Assembly: GCA_030998225.1 (NCBI GenBank)
Contig: JAPYXD010000484.1
Span: 4,092,001-4,156,000 of the forward strand
Direction of reading: 5' to 3'
Length of the DNA: 64,000 nt
Origin: Diplolepis rosae
Taxonomy: Eukaryota; Arthropoda; Insecta; Hymenoptera; Diplolepididae
Below are positions 54,839 to 64,000 of this stretch, one piece after another. The number at the start of each line of letters is the position of its first letter. Within the stretch, counting starts at the first letter, position 1. Under the pieces are notes generated by a model, which was not told the origin of the DNA, ran no database searches, and saw nothing but the letters and a program-made list of their open reading frames with translations. Both the position numbers and the translations under genes were made by a program.

Positions 54839-55252
54839 ATCCGTGAGATTTTGGCGATTTTCGAAAGTGTCGATCCCCGTGTTGGGGTTTGGAACTTTAC
54901 CTACCCCTGGCGTCTTTCCCCGCAAGGTTTGGACCATTCAATCGCCCACGATGTCTCCTCTTCTTCTTCTCTTATTGGCTTCTTGTTCAGAGAACAAAGG
55001 GCCAGAACAAAACGATGTCTCCTCTATACCTATCTTCACTCAACGGCAGGGTTGCGCAGTGACGCGTCACTCGAGGTTTTTTACGTATATTACCTAAGTG
55101 AGGTATTTAACGTAGAAAACCGGTCAAATACCTAATAAGTTACGAACCAAGATGGCGGCCTTATAGAACTGTATATAACCTCACTTTTTCAAAGTTCCGT
55201 TCACGAAAAGTTTGTTTTAATCGTGAACATTGTTAATTAAACATTATCATCA

Positions 55253-56586
55253 ATGTCGATTAAAAATAAACGGGGGAAAACAAAATCCCACTTCGGGCTT
55301 CCATATATTCCATGGATTCCATGGAATAAATTGAACTTCCTGCGCCTGCAAGAGAAAAATAAAAATGTTGCAAAATGTTTATTTTGTAGTAAAGTGTTAA
55401 AAAATATTCTAACCTCAAATTCGTAAATTTTTATAGATTTTCGAGATTTTCTTTGCATTTATTGTATCTCCGTTTTATCTGTGGTTAAAAAATATTTTTC
55501 ACGCTCATACTTTATTATTATAGTAAAATGTTGTTTAATATATGAAACTGAAAGCTGTTCATATGTTTTTTTATTCATATTTTAGAGAAGTTTTGTGCTT
55601 AATGATCTATACCCTATTGAAAAAATCCTCGAGGAAATCCTCGTGTTATTTTCGGACGAGGAAAACATGAGGAAATCCGCGAGGATTTTCAAATCCCTCG
55701 AGGAATTCCGCGAGGATTAATTCTCTGACTCGCGGATTTCCTCGAGGAATTTGAAAATCATTGCGGATTTCCTCGTGTTTTCCTCGTCCGAAAATAACAC
55801 GAGGATTTCCTCGAGGATTTTTTCAATAGGGATATTGATAAATAAAATTAATTTTTGTATTTTTTATTTTCACATAAATAAACATAAATTTCACATAAAA
55901 AAACATTTATTTCACATAAATAAATTTATGTGAATTATTTTAAAGATTTTATTTAAGGGATGTTTGCAGTCGACTAAGCGGAATTGATGCTGGTGAAAAA
56001 AATAATACTCCTGTTAGTGAGGACATCATAATTGCGGACAATGATGTTTCTACATCTGAACTAAAAAGTGGAAATTCTCAAGTAAGTCCTTCAAATTATT
56101 TAAGAATATTGGGTATCAATTTGTGGTTTCTTATTTTTTTCTTTTTTAAAAAATATTCTTGATTGATATATGTTTAAACCTATTTATAAAAAACTGAACA
56201 AAAACAATGATTTTATTATTTTTGTTTTAAATTTTATATTTCTTAATTTTGATAATATTTATTGAAAAATAGATTATTTAAAGAGGCAATACTATTCGCA
56301 GGTAAAATGTGATTACTATAGGTATAATTTATCGAAACTTTTTAAATAAATGTTTTTAAAGTTCCTTATTGTATTATTTTGTACTAAAAATGTTTCTGCA
56401 TTATATTTTTTTTAAATTATCTATTTGTGGTCTTTAAATATGCTGAGAATTTCAAGAAAGTAAACCGTACTTGCTGTATTCGCATCTTACACTGTTCTTA
56501 ACATCGAAAATTATCTAATTTGTTAGGAAAATGCAGGATCATCCACCATTTTAGAACCACGTAATTTACATCATGTAGAGAACTAG
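55253..56586 (+). CDS. Small three-exon hAT-derived protein, 113 aa, half BED finger
   Basis: Exons 55253-55422, 55970-56081 and 56527-56586 join with GT-AG sites, matching phases and a TAG stop (342 nt). The N-terminus is basic (KNKRGKTK), followed by a Pro/Trp patch (GLPYIPWIPWNKLNFL) and AKCLFCSKVLKN, the Cys-x2-Cys half of a BED zinc finger. The His half is absent. The rest is polar (GIDAGEKNNTPVSED). The full hAT transposase core (RNase H-like domain, dimerisation domain) is not present in the element. It may be a truncated transposase or a chance assembly of splice-like signals; expression is unknown. Confidence 0.45.
55612..55831. mobile_element. 220-bp palindromic MITE in the hAT micro-gene's first intron
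   Basis: CCCTATTGAAAAAATCCTCG at the left end is perfectly inverted at the right end, and about 65 bp pair with almost no mismatch (AGGAAATCCTCGTGTTATTT, TTCGGACGAGGAAAACA). The core repeats TCCTCGAGGA and CCGCGAGGAT. The high arm identity suggests a recent insertion or gene conversion. Confidence 0.85.
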
Positions 56587-56744
56587 TGGGGTAAAATACC
56601 TAGTAATTTAGGGTAAAAAACTATGTAAATTACCTAGAGTATTTTACTTACCCAACTCTGCTGAACAGTATAAATGCACCATAAATGTCACGAGTTGGAT
56701 TCTTAAGTTAATTGACCGAATACTCACGGGCGGCGCTAACTGTA

Positions 56745-57020
56745 CCATCACTAGAGTTCTAAATTTCTCGGACATTTAAAATCCAATCACGTTCTCGTGA
56801 CTGTGACCGTCATTTTAAGACAACTTGAGAATTCACAGAGAATTTAAGGGAATTTTACCATACCTTCACCAATATTTTCTTTATCATTAAACCTTATAAT
56901 ATTGTAAATTTATTTCTAAACACTATGAATTGCAATAGTGAAGGTTTCATAAAAATAAACTACGAAAAATGTGAAGTTTTATTGGAATTCAATATCAAAA
57001 AAAAATTTATTATAGCCATT
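56745..57020. repeat. Right copy of an inverted duplicate pair (partner 49665-50486)
   Basis: It contains CTAGAGTTCTAAATTTCTCG, AATCACGTTCTCGTGACTGT, CTTTATCATTAAACCTTATA and AAAAATGTGAAGTTTTATTG, which read inverted in the left copy. It lacks the roughly 530-bp insertion. Together the copies bracket the P-type and hAT elements. Confidence 0.7.
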
Positions 57021-57187
57021 ATTGTTATGCCTAACGGTAAGATGCCCCTTCTATTAGCACTCGAGGACTATTGGCAATTCAAACTTGCAATGCGAGACCT
57101 GGTGGTCGACAAGCGAACTAATCAATATGGCTACCGTTGGGCTTCGCGCAGCATTGTGTATACTATACTAAAGCCAGATGCTCACAG

Positions 57188-57647
57188 TGTAACGCAATAA
57201 TTCATCAATTGTTTGCCAAATAAATATATAGTTAACATAAAAAGTAAGTGACAAGTGCATAAATAAATATAAGCGTGAAAATGGAGTTCTCGCCGAAGCA
57301 CAAGAAAGGAAAGGACTTTACTCGTAAAGGCAGTGCTTGTACGTACTCGCATAACGTATTTAACGACAACAAAAGCATTTTTAGGAATTACAGATATACG
57401 TAATTTGAAAAGTCATATTCAGATCAACAGTAAATACGTGAACGCCGAAGCCCTGCGGCAACCATGATTGTTTTCATGCAGCAGCGTCCCTAAGCCCGCG
57501 GTGGACGTTTGTTTTGCCAATATAATGTAGAGCGTAGGGCCCGCTCCTCAGTTCTTGTCCGACCAATAAAGTACTAACTACTGAGCTTTCTAAGCGAATG
57601 ACTCAGTAACATTCTCAAAACATCTTTGTACGTTATTACGCATAACA
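57188..57647 (+). repeat. Candidate 5' LTR of a plus-strand LTR retrotransposon
   Basis: It starts TGTAACGC and ends CGCATAACA, with CCAATAAAGTAC as a possible poly(A) signal near 57564. It is followed within six bases by TGGCGATCCTGCCAGGAT, which fits a tRNA primer-binding site (TGG start). The termini TG...CA fit an LTR, but the matching 3' LTR is not in the window and the left boundary is uncertain. Confidence 0.45.
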
Positions 57648-57652
57648 TTTTT

Positions 57653-58812
57653 TGGCGATCCTGCCAGGATCCGCTAAGTTTTCTCGGTTCTCGAAATTCT
57701 ACGGAATAAATTAATTGGAACCATATAGAAACGCGGACGGCACTGAGAAAAGAAACTGGATTCTACGGACCAGAAGCAAGTGAGAATCTTACGAGATTCA
57801 TTAAGGCAAGAACTCCGGACTTCACTACGGTAAGCCCGAAAGAAAATAAAATAAGTGAATTAGTATTTATCTGAATATAATTAGGCGCTGAACATAGTAG
57901 GCCCTATACTACGTAAATTCAGATTAAAGAACATTCAAATTGGAACGAGTCCCGTAAACAGGCGGAAGAGGTACGTCACATAGACGGTAAGAACCTAAGA
58001 AGAATTGGACCAGGTTGACCAACGCCCATAACCTCTATAACAGCAAATAACTAACCGGTTTCCAGCAAGCAGCAGAGTGGTTGATACGTCATCGCTTGAG
58101 AAAGTCGCAGCGGACTCCACGGAATCCAGAGACACTGAATCTCAGCTGTTAGCGGAAGCGAGAAACCGTAAGCATAAAAAATATATATAAATCTAAGCAT
58201 TGTAACTTCGCGACTTGAACCGATCTCAGGCCATTGAGTATAAGTCCTCCTTACGTTCGTTGAACGGCGACTGTATTACATTACAGGCGAGGCTAAGTAG
58301 TGGTGAGATCGGGTCGACTATACTTCTGTTGTTCCAGAGCACTGGTCGTTCCTCAATAAAAAAAAAATACACTACTATTAAAATCTAAGGAATTGCAATA
58401 GGCGATTGCTTCGAATTTTATAGTATTAAAAAACCGAAACATTTAATATTGTAACGCGACACATTCACTCGTTACGCAAACCATCATCAAAATAGGAAAA
58501 TAGGTGAAAATAGGCACACCGGCGTTTTACAAATATCAAAACGGTACTTTGTACCAGATCGACTCGTCACTTTCTATAAACCTTCCATCCACGACAGCTC
58601 CAATGTCTAGAGTTCATTCACCCGGCCGGGCCAAGTCCCCCTCCCACACCACGGAAGAACTGTTAGGACGAATGCTCGCCCAAATGGAATCTCTCACTCT
58701 CTCTTTCAATATGCTTAAAAGAGAAAACGACAACAGAATAGAAGAGATCTCTAAGCTGGCAGCAAAGATTTTATAAGCCTAGATGCGGTGCAGGACTAGT
58801 TCCCCGCGAAGA
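57653..58812 (+). mobile_element. Leader and gag start of a plus-strand LTR retrotransposon (interrupted)
   Basis: After the primer-binding-site-like TGGCGATCCTGCCAGG comes an untranslated leader of about 850 bp and a short frame from ATG 58603 to TAA 58776 (MSRVHSPGRAKSPSHTTEEL, then a coiled-coil-like MLAQMESLTLSFNMLKREN). It resembles the N-terminus of a Gypsy-type gag. Homology then stops at the LTR of a minus-strand Gypsy element at 58813, which suggests that this element was split by the later insertion and continues beyond the right edge. Confidence 0.45.
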
Positions 58813-59144
58813 TTGTAGACGGCGCGTCCGGCGAAAATGTATAGGCTTTTGTGGATATCGGAGTAGCCTATTAACTCCAGATGCAACACCAGGTTATAAT
58901 AATTAACACCACATGGTATAAGAAACAATTAAACTTTAATTATAACAAGTATATATCAAGAGTACATTGCACGTACTCTTGGAGCAAGTTTCAAGCGCAG
59001 AACATCTGCTTGTCAATACGGCGGGCTAACAACTAACTGGTAACGCGCGGTAACGCGGTATCGCAGGACGCAGGAAAAGTAGTACACTTGTGTTACTACG
59101 CGCGACTTGCACTGAGTGGTAGTGTGGGACTACAGATCCCTACA
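58813..59144 (-). repeat. 3' LTR of the minus-strand Ty3/Gypsy element
   Basis: Read on the minus strand the segment starts TGTAGGGATCTGTAG and ends CGTCTACA (332 bp, TG...CA). Directly before it on that strand is a purine-rich tract (CACTCCGGGGGGAGTAT, 59145-59162), the expected polypurine tract. The partner 5' LTR lies beyond 64000, so identity between LTRs cannot be checked. Confidence 0.65.
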
Positions 59145-59538
59145 ATACTCCCCCCGGAGTGTTAACGATAAAAGATAAGACTAGTTATACATGTTTCTTA
59201 AAGACAGTAATGTACTTTATAATTTAAAAAAAATTTCATAGGCTGAATTTATGATAATCGAAGGTTATACACTAAGGCGCGCCAAGTTTCGTAATAACTC
59301 CTAAGTCGTTAAAATACATCACAATTAACTTAGTTGGTAAACAGCTAGTCGTTAAAAGTAATCTTACATTTAATTATTTGCTAATTTGGTAAATCAGTCT
59401 TACAGTTTGTAATTTCTAAGAATATAATAACAAGTATCTATATGATATAGCCTGTTAAGTTATGTGAACCTAACAGTCGCTGCGTTGACAAAAGTTGTAA
59501 CAAGTATTAAAATAGAGAAGAGAAACAAAAAAAATTTT
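59145..59538. other. Gypsy 3' untranslated segment
   Basis: It lies between the end of pol (59539) and the 3' LTR and contains the polypurine tract complement CTCCCCCCGGAG. No coding frame is supported. Confidence 0.6.
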
Positions 59539-62500
59539 TTATACATTAAAAGTAACTCTTTTTTTGCGAGAGTACGTTTTTATATTTGGTACATTTGCTT
59601 GGTTGGGGCTGTTGACGTCAATATTTGTATTTTCACAAAGAAAGTACGCCGGTTTAAGGTGCTCGACAGAAACCTGACGAGGCACACCGCCGACGTCGAT
59701 TTCATACACTCTGTCGGATGTGCGTTTTATGATTTGATGTGGACCGGTGTACGGACGCTCGAGGGACTTCCTGGATGCACCAACACGGAGAAAAACATGA
59801 GAGCTCGTAGCTAAGTCTTTATAGAAGAAAGTTTTCTTTTTGTATTTCTGTGAAACTGGGACTGGTTTGATCTTCCGCATGTGTTCTCGAAATTCTTCGA
59901 GGAAAACCTGCGGGTTCGGAGCGAAATCATCGGGAAGAACGAACTCCCCAGGGATTCTGAGCGTTGTTCCAAAAAGATATTCTGCTGGGGACGCGCCGGA
60001 GTCCAAAATATGGGACCTAAGTCCAAGTAGTACAGTTGACAGTGAGCGGGACCAGTCCTTGTCAGCATGGCACATAATGGCCGCTTTGAAGGAACGATGC
60101 CACCGCTCGATCATTCCATTAGACGAGGGGTGGTACGCGGTCGTACGAATCCGACGACAACCGGTGAGTTGCAAGAGTGCGGAAAACAGACGCGATTCAA
60201 ATTGGCTGCCCTGATCGGTAGTCAGCGTCTCGGGGGAACCGTAACGCGATATCCAGTTGTCCACGAAAGCTCGACAAACGGTGAGTGCTTCGATGTTTGG
60301 GAGCGGTATTGCCTCGGGCCAGCGAGAAAAACGATCTATCATGGTTAGGCAATATTGAAAACCGTTGCTAGATGGGAGAGGGCCGACCAAGTCCATGTGA
60401 ATATGTTTAAAACGACCATCAGGAGCCACGAATTGAGCCGGAGCCAAGTGATGTCTCGGTGCATCGACGGCCACACGTATCGTTTGCGGATAACGCGGTC
60501 CGTGACTTTAGCGCTCGGGTGAGCGGGATTGTGGAAAAGATGAAAAACACGCTCGCGCATCGGTGACGGTATATAAGGACGTAAAGTCTCACCTGTGAGG
60601 TCGCAGAACACGGTATGATGGTCCTTCCCCCAATTGATCTTTTTAAAATTCAGAGAGCATTTCGGATCTCCAACGATGCGCTTGAGCTCCTCATCATGCT
60701 TTTGAGCCTCAGCGATCTCCAGCAAGTTGAACTCGGTGGGAAGATGAATCGCATCTACCCTCGATAGAGAGTCTGCAACTACATTTGTTTGACCAGGCTG
60801 GTACTCGATTCGAGTTGTAAATTGTGAAATGTATGAAAGTTGCCTTTGCTGACGTGGCGCAGCTTTTTCAGAGCGCTGAATAAAAGCGAAGGTTAAGGGC
60901 TTATGGTCGGTAACCACCTTGAAGTCTCGACCCTCGAGAAAATGTCGAAAATATCGAATGGCCTCATAAATGGCTGTAAGTTCCCGGTCATAAGCACTAT
61001 AATTCCTTTGAGCTTGAGAAAAACGTCGTGAAAAGAACGCTAACGGCTTCCATACCGAATCGAGAAGCTGTTCTAAAGAAGCACCCATGCCCAAATCTGA
61101 AGCGTCAGTAACAAGACGAGTTTCAGCGGTAGCGTCTGGGTGAGCGAGAAGAGCGGCGTTGGCAAGATCGTTTCTGATCCTGATAAACGCCCCTTCGGCC
61201 TGTTGGGTCCAAACGATTGGTCTACGATCGTTTCGACGAGAGTCGCAGAGATATGTGTTCAATGGAGCTTGAGACTCGGCGGCGTGAGGCAAACTACGCC
61301 GGTAAAAGTTGATCATCCCGAGGAATCTACGTAATTCAATCACGGTCTGAGGTTTTGGAAATTCAGTAACAGCCCGTACTTTCTCGGCAGTTGGCTTGAA
61401 CCCTTCGCGATTTACAAGATGCCCAAGAAACTCCAATTCGCTCTGACCAAATTGGCATTTGCTGACATTTATGTGTAGGCGATATTCCTTCAGACGTTTT
61501 AACACAGTTCGTAGATGCATCTCATGCTCCTCAGGATTTGAGGATGCAATGAGAATGTCATCAATGTAAGCAAATACAAATTCCAGATCTCCAAGAGCGG
61601 CATGAATATAGCGTTGAAATGACTGCCCAGCATTGCGCAACCCGAATGTCATCACTGTGTACTCATACAGACCGAACGGAGTAATGACAGCAGTTTTTGG
61701 AATGTCTTCAGGGGCAATAGGCAACTGGTGATAAGCCATTTTCAAATCGAGCTTGGAGAAAATTGTCTTGCCGCGAAGGTTGGCTGAAAAGTCGTGTAAA
61801 TGAGGTACGGGGTATTTATCCGGAACGGTGACCGCGTTTAAACGGCGAAAGTCGCCACAAATGCGCCACTCCCCGTTGGCTTTTTTTGTGATATGAATGG
61901 GTGATGCCCAAGGACTACTGGAAGGTCTACAAATGCCCTGTTCAAGCATCTGTGTGAACTGTTGCTTAGCAACAAGAAGTTTGTCCGGTGCTAAACGACG
62001 TGAACGCTCCGCCATGGGCGGGCCTTGGGTCACAATATGGTGTTTAACATTGCCTTTTGCACTGATTGGGTACTGCGGCATCCGTGTAATTTCCGGAAAT
62101 TCTGACAGCAGCCGAAAGTAATTTTCAGAGCGGCTCATAACGCTCAGGCCAAAGATGTTTGCCGTTTTTAAAAATCCCGAGGTGCTAAGACCAGTAGATG
62201 TGTCCACCAATTTTGATTGATGTAAGAACGGAACTAAATGGAAATGCGCCAGCAGATCGGCCCCGATAATCGGGTTCGGTACGGCTGCAACGCAGAAGTT
62301 CCATATGAAACTGCGACGTAAACCTAAATTTAAGGTTAGGCGTTTATCACCAAACGTTGGTACACGCGAGTTGTTCGCTGCAAAAAGTGTCAAATCGTTA
62401 GGCCGCGTTCTCAACACGTCCTTGGTGGCGGGGATAAGCGAAATGTCAGAGCCAGTATCAATCAGAAAAACCATATTTGAGCTTCGATCTCTAATGTGGA

Positions 62501-62591
62501 GACGCTTGGATTTAGTTAAGCCCGGAGCGACGGTCTCCACTCGCGCAGGCTGAGCTAGTTTTCCTCCCGAGGAAGGGGTTTCCACGAGCAA
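59539..62591 (-). pseudogene. Gypsy pol: protease, RT, RNase H, integrase (integrase deleted)
   Basis: The protease active site is [15 protein letters not shown]. The reverse transcriptase has [49 protein letters not shown] and the catalytic [11 protein letters not shown]. RNase H has [31 protein letters not shown] and TDHKPLTFA. The integrase core carries D, D and E in [28 protein letters not shown] and HPSSNGMIERWHRSF, with a C-terminal YTGPHQI (GPY/F-like). At about 60470-60485 the zinc-binding HHCC module is cut: [12 protein letters not shown] jumps to RHHLAPAQF, losing the second Cys pair and shifting frame. pol overlaps the end of gag in the -1 frame. The first codon of the open frame (62591) is TTG, so it is made by frameshifting, not its own start. 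Confidence 0.9.
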
Positions 62592-63420
62592 GGTTGGTTA
62601 CATTTTTGCGCTTTTTTGCCATATTTCCGATGGTAAAAGCATAACTTTTCGTTACGTGAGCGGCTATGCCTTTCACGTGAATGTGAGCGTGAACCGATAC
62701 GGTCACGCGACAAGCTGCGAGAGGGACGGCTAACCTCTCTAGAAGTCTTTCTATCATACTAGCAAGTTTGTCGGTGGAAGTCACAGCTTCAATGTTGACT
62801 TGGTTTGGGTCTGCCATTGTCGTTGTGGTTGTCACGTTAAATTCGGAAGGACCCATTGCTTCCGTAATTTTATCAGCTAGTTCGGCTAATGCTTGGATGT
62901 TATCAACGTTTGACAAGGCGAGAATTCCACGTAATTTCGCCGGTAGTTGATCGAGAAAAACGGCTTTGATGACTTCCTCGCTGCAGTTGCCATCGTTTAG
63001 ATTTCGTAGACGATTCAAAAGAAGGGATGGTTTACCGTCGGAGATGACCTCCCCTTTTAAAAGTTGACGCAAACTTGTTTCAGAAGAAATGGAGAAACTA
63101 GCCAAGAGTCGATTTTTAAGGCGCGTATAAAGATCAGCAGGTTGTGGCTGTGTTGTGATGATGTCTCTAATGTGAGCGATCAGGTCCACGTCTAAATTTG
63201 CAATGAGCGTATGTGCTTTTGTCGTTTCGTCGCGTAGGCCCGCTTGAGCAAAAGAGGCTTCGATCTGAATAAACCAACACGACGGATCCTCCCGATAAAA
63301 CGCAGGGATTCGCGGGACGCGGTATGCCTCTACACGGTTTTGATGAGTGTCCACAATTTGCTGCAGAAGCCTGGGGATATCGCTCGGACCGGGATCACTG
63401 CTAACATTATTTGAGGCCAT
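62555..63420 (-). pseudogene. Gypsy gag (one frameshift)
   Basis: It starts at ATG 63420 (MASNNVSSDPGPSDIPRLLQ). The capsid-like region is VPRIPAFYREDPSCWFIQIE, HTLIANLDVDLIAHIRDII, LKNRLLASFSISSETSLRQL and VFLDQLPAKLRGILALSNVD. Around 62735-62760 the frame is lost. The other frame continues with an Arg/Ser-rich stretch and the nucleocapsid-type [20 protein letters not shown], ending at TAG (62555-62557). gag forms the retrotransposon particle. Confidence 0.85.
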
Positions 63421-64000
63421 GTTTGTAAGCTATAAGCGGTTAAAGCCCGACATGTAAAAGAAATAGAATAGAAAAAACGAAATTAACTTAAGTTAAATTT
63501 TTTAATCTTTGTTGAGCAACAGGATGGCAGCAAGTAAGTCACCAGAAAGTCCGCACACCAGTATGCTATCGAATAACAGAGCTGAAAACATTGTGTATAA
63601 TAAAAAAGAAAGTGGTTACAGATCATAAAAAAAAGTATTAAATATCTTCATGATAGCACAATTAGTGCATGCTTTAAAATTTCGGAGAATAAATTCATTT
63701 TGAATATCTAAAAGAAAACAACAACCCCAATCAACGCAAAGGAGGTTTGCTATTTAAATAATAAATGTATATCACCAGCGAAGCAAATGTGCAGAAAAAT
63801 TTCAAACAACATAGTTCCTATAGGCGTAAATGGTTATGGTAAGCCAAATCACAAGACCGGGCTTCCAGTACGTTAAAGCGAGATACAGAAACCCGCTCCT
63901 GTGGTCCGGCATCAACGCTTTTTTTCGGAACACATGTTTTTACTATAAAATCCGATGATCAATGATCTTGATAATTTCAAAATTCAAAAGAACTAAGTAG
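63421..64000 (-). other. Gypsy 5' leader, continues off the window
   Basis: Non-coding sequence upstream of gag on the minus strand. It shares nothing visible with the LTR at 58813-59144, so the 5' LTR starts beyond 64000. No primer-binding site could be identified here. Confidence 0.5.

Larger units (their letters stand above)
55047..56660 (+). mobile_element. 1.6-kb hAT element with near-complete 8-bp duplications
   Basis: The left end CAGGGTTGCGCAGTGACG and right end TTACCCAACTCTG are imperfect hAT-type inverted termini with the CAG...CTG rule. The flanks CTCAACGG (55039-55046) and CTGAACAG (56661-56668) agree at 6 of 8 positions, as expected for an old 8-bp target duplication. GTAATTTAC/AGGTA-type short repeats occur near both ends. 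Inside are a three-exon reading frame and a palindromic MITE. Confidence 0.7.
58813..64000 (-). mobile_element. Ty3/Gypsy LTR retrotransposon, 5' end outside window
   Basis: Order on the minus strand: leader (63421-64000), gag, protease, reverse transcriptase, RNase H, integrase, polypurine tract, LTR. This domain order (integrase last) defines the Gypsy superfamily. No env-like frame lies between pol and the LTR. gag has a frameshift and integrase a deletion, so the copy is defective. Confidence 0.88.

Noticed and set aside
56925..57200. 91-codon plus-strand open frame
   Set aside because: It lies mostly within the inverted duplicate repeat and runs into the LTR start. No domain was recognised.
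57281..57403. Short ATG frame reading MEFSPKHKKGK
   Set aside because: It lies inside the candidate LTR, is only about 40 codons long and has no recognised homology.
57188..64000. An endogenous virus with an envelope gene
   Set aside because: No env-like frame was found between pol and the 3' LTR. Only gag and pol domains of an LTR retrotransposon are visible.

Overview
The window looks like an insect nuclear genome, most plausibly a hymenopteran such as a parasitoid wasp (inference). It is strongly AT-rich, its genes are split by short GT-AG introns, and it is packed with insect-type transposons: mariner/Tc1, hAT, P-type, Mutator-like, I/Jockey-type LINE, Ty3/Gypsy and many foldback MITEs. 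Nothing suggests a prokaryotic, organellar or viral replicon.

Four host genes can be rebuilt exon by exon. (1) The 3' part of an SH2-domain adaptor gene (+, exons between 9205 and 22733), whose 10.9-kb intron is filled with nested transposons. (2) EEF1AKMT1, a lysine methyltransferase of elongation factor eEF1A (-, 24527-25968, 4 exons, 222 aa). (3) POLQ/mus308, DNA polymerase theta (+, 33311-44410, 21 exons, 2342 aa). (4) RAD18, an E3 ubiquitin ligase of translesion synthesis (-, 45951-48928, 7 exons, 713 aa). For the three complete genes the exon lengths sum to a whole number of codons and every splice phase agrees. POLQ (end joining and damage tolerance) and RAD18 (PCNA ubiquitination) are convergent neighbours about 1.5 kb apart. 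Both act on stalled or broken replication forks, but nothing in the sequence shows shared regulation.

Region by region: 1-9200 is a transposon graveyard (an internally deleted mariner, a TIR element with a Lys/Glu-rich remnant, a Tc1/mariner pseudogene carrying an inserted MITE, and a foldback). 9205-22733 is the SH2 gene with a Mutator-like transposon, tandem TIR repeats, a triple-nested TIR element and a mariner in its introns. 24527-25968 is EEF1AKMT1. 26102-32224 is a full-length LINE with 15-bp target-site duplications, broken only by three one-base frameshifts. 32269-32530 is a near-palindrome. 33311-44410 is POLQ and 45951-48928 is RAD18. 49124-57030 is a cluster of DNA transposons (two hAT ends, a hAT MITE with perfect 8-bp duplications, a P-type transposase remnant split by a foldback, and a 1.6-kb hAT element carrying a small three-exon reading frame). 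57188-64000 holds a plus-strand LTR retrotransposon apparently interrupted by a minus-strand Ty3/Gypsy element that runs off the right edge.

The observations most worth a second look are a repeated SDFE-like motif (about seven copies) in the giant central exon of POLQ, an AT-hook-like motif in the long RAD18 C-terminus, the intact three-exon micro-gene inside the hAT element, a terminal motif shared by two otherwise different TIR elements, and the homopolymer-linked frameshifts in the LINE. I found no clear new multi-gene system.
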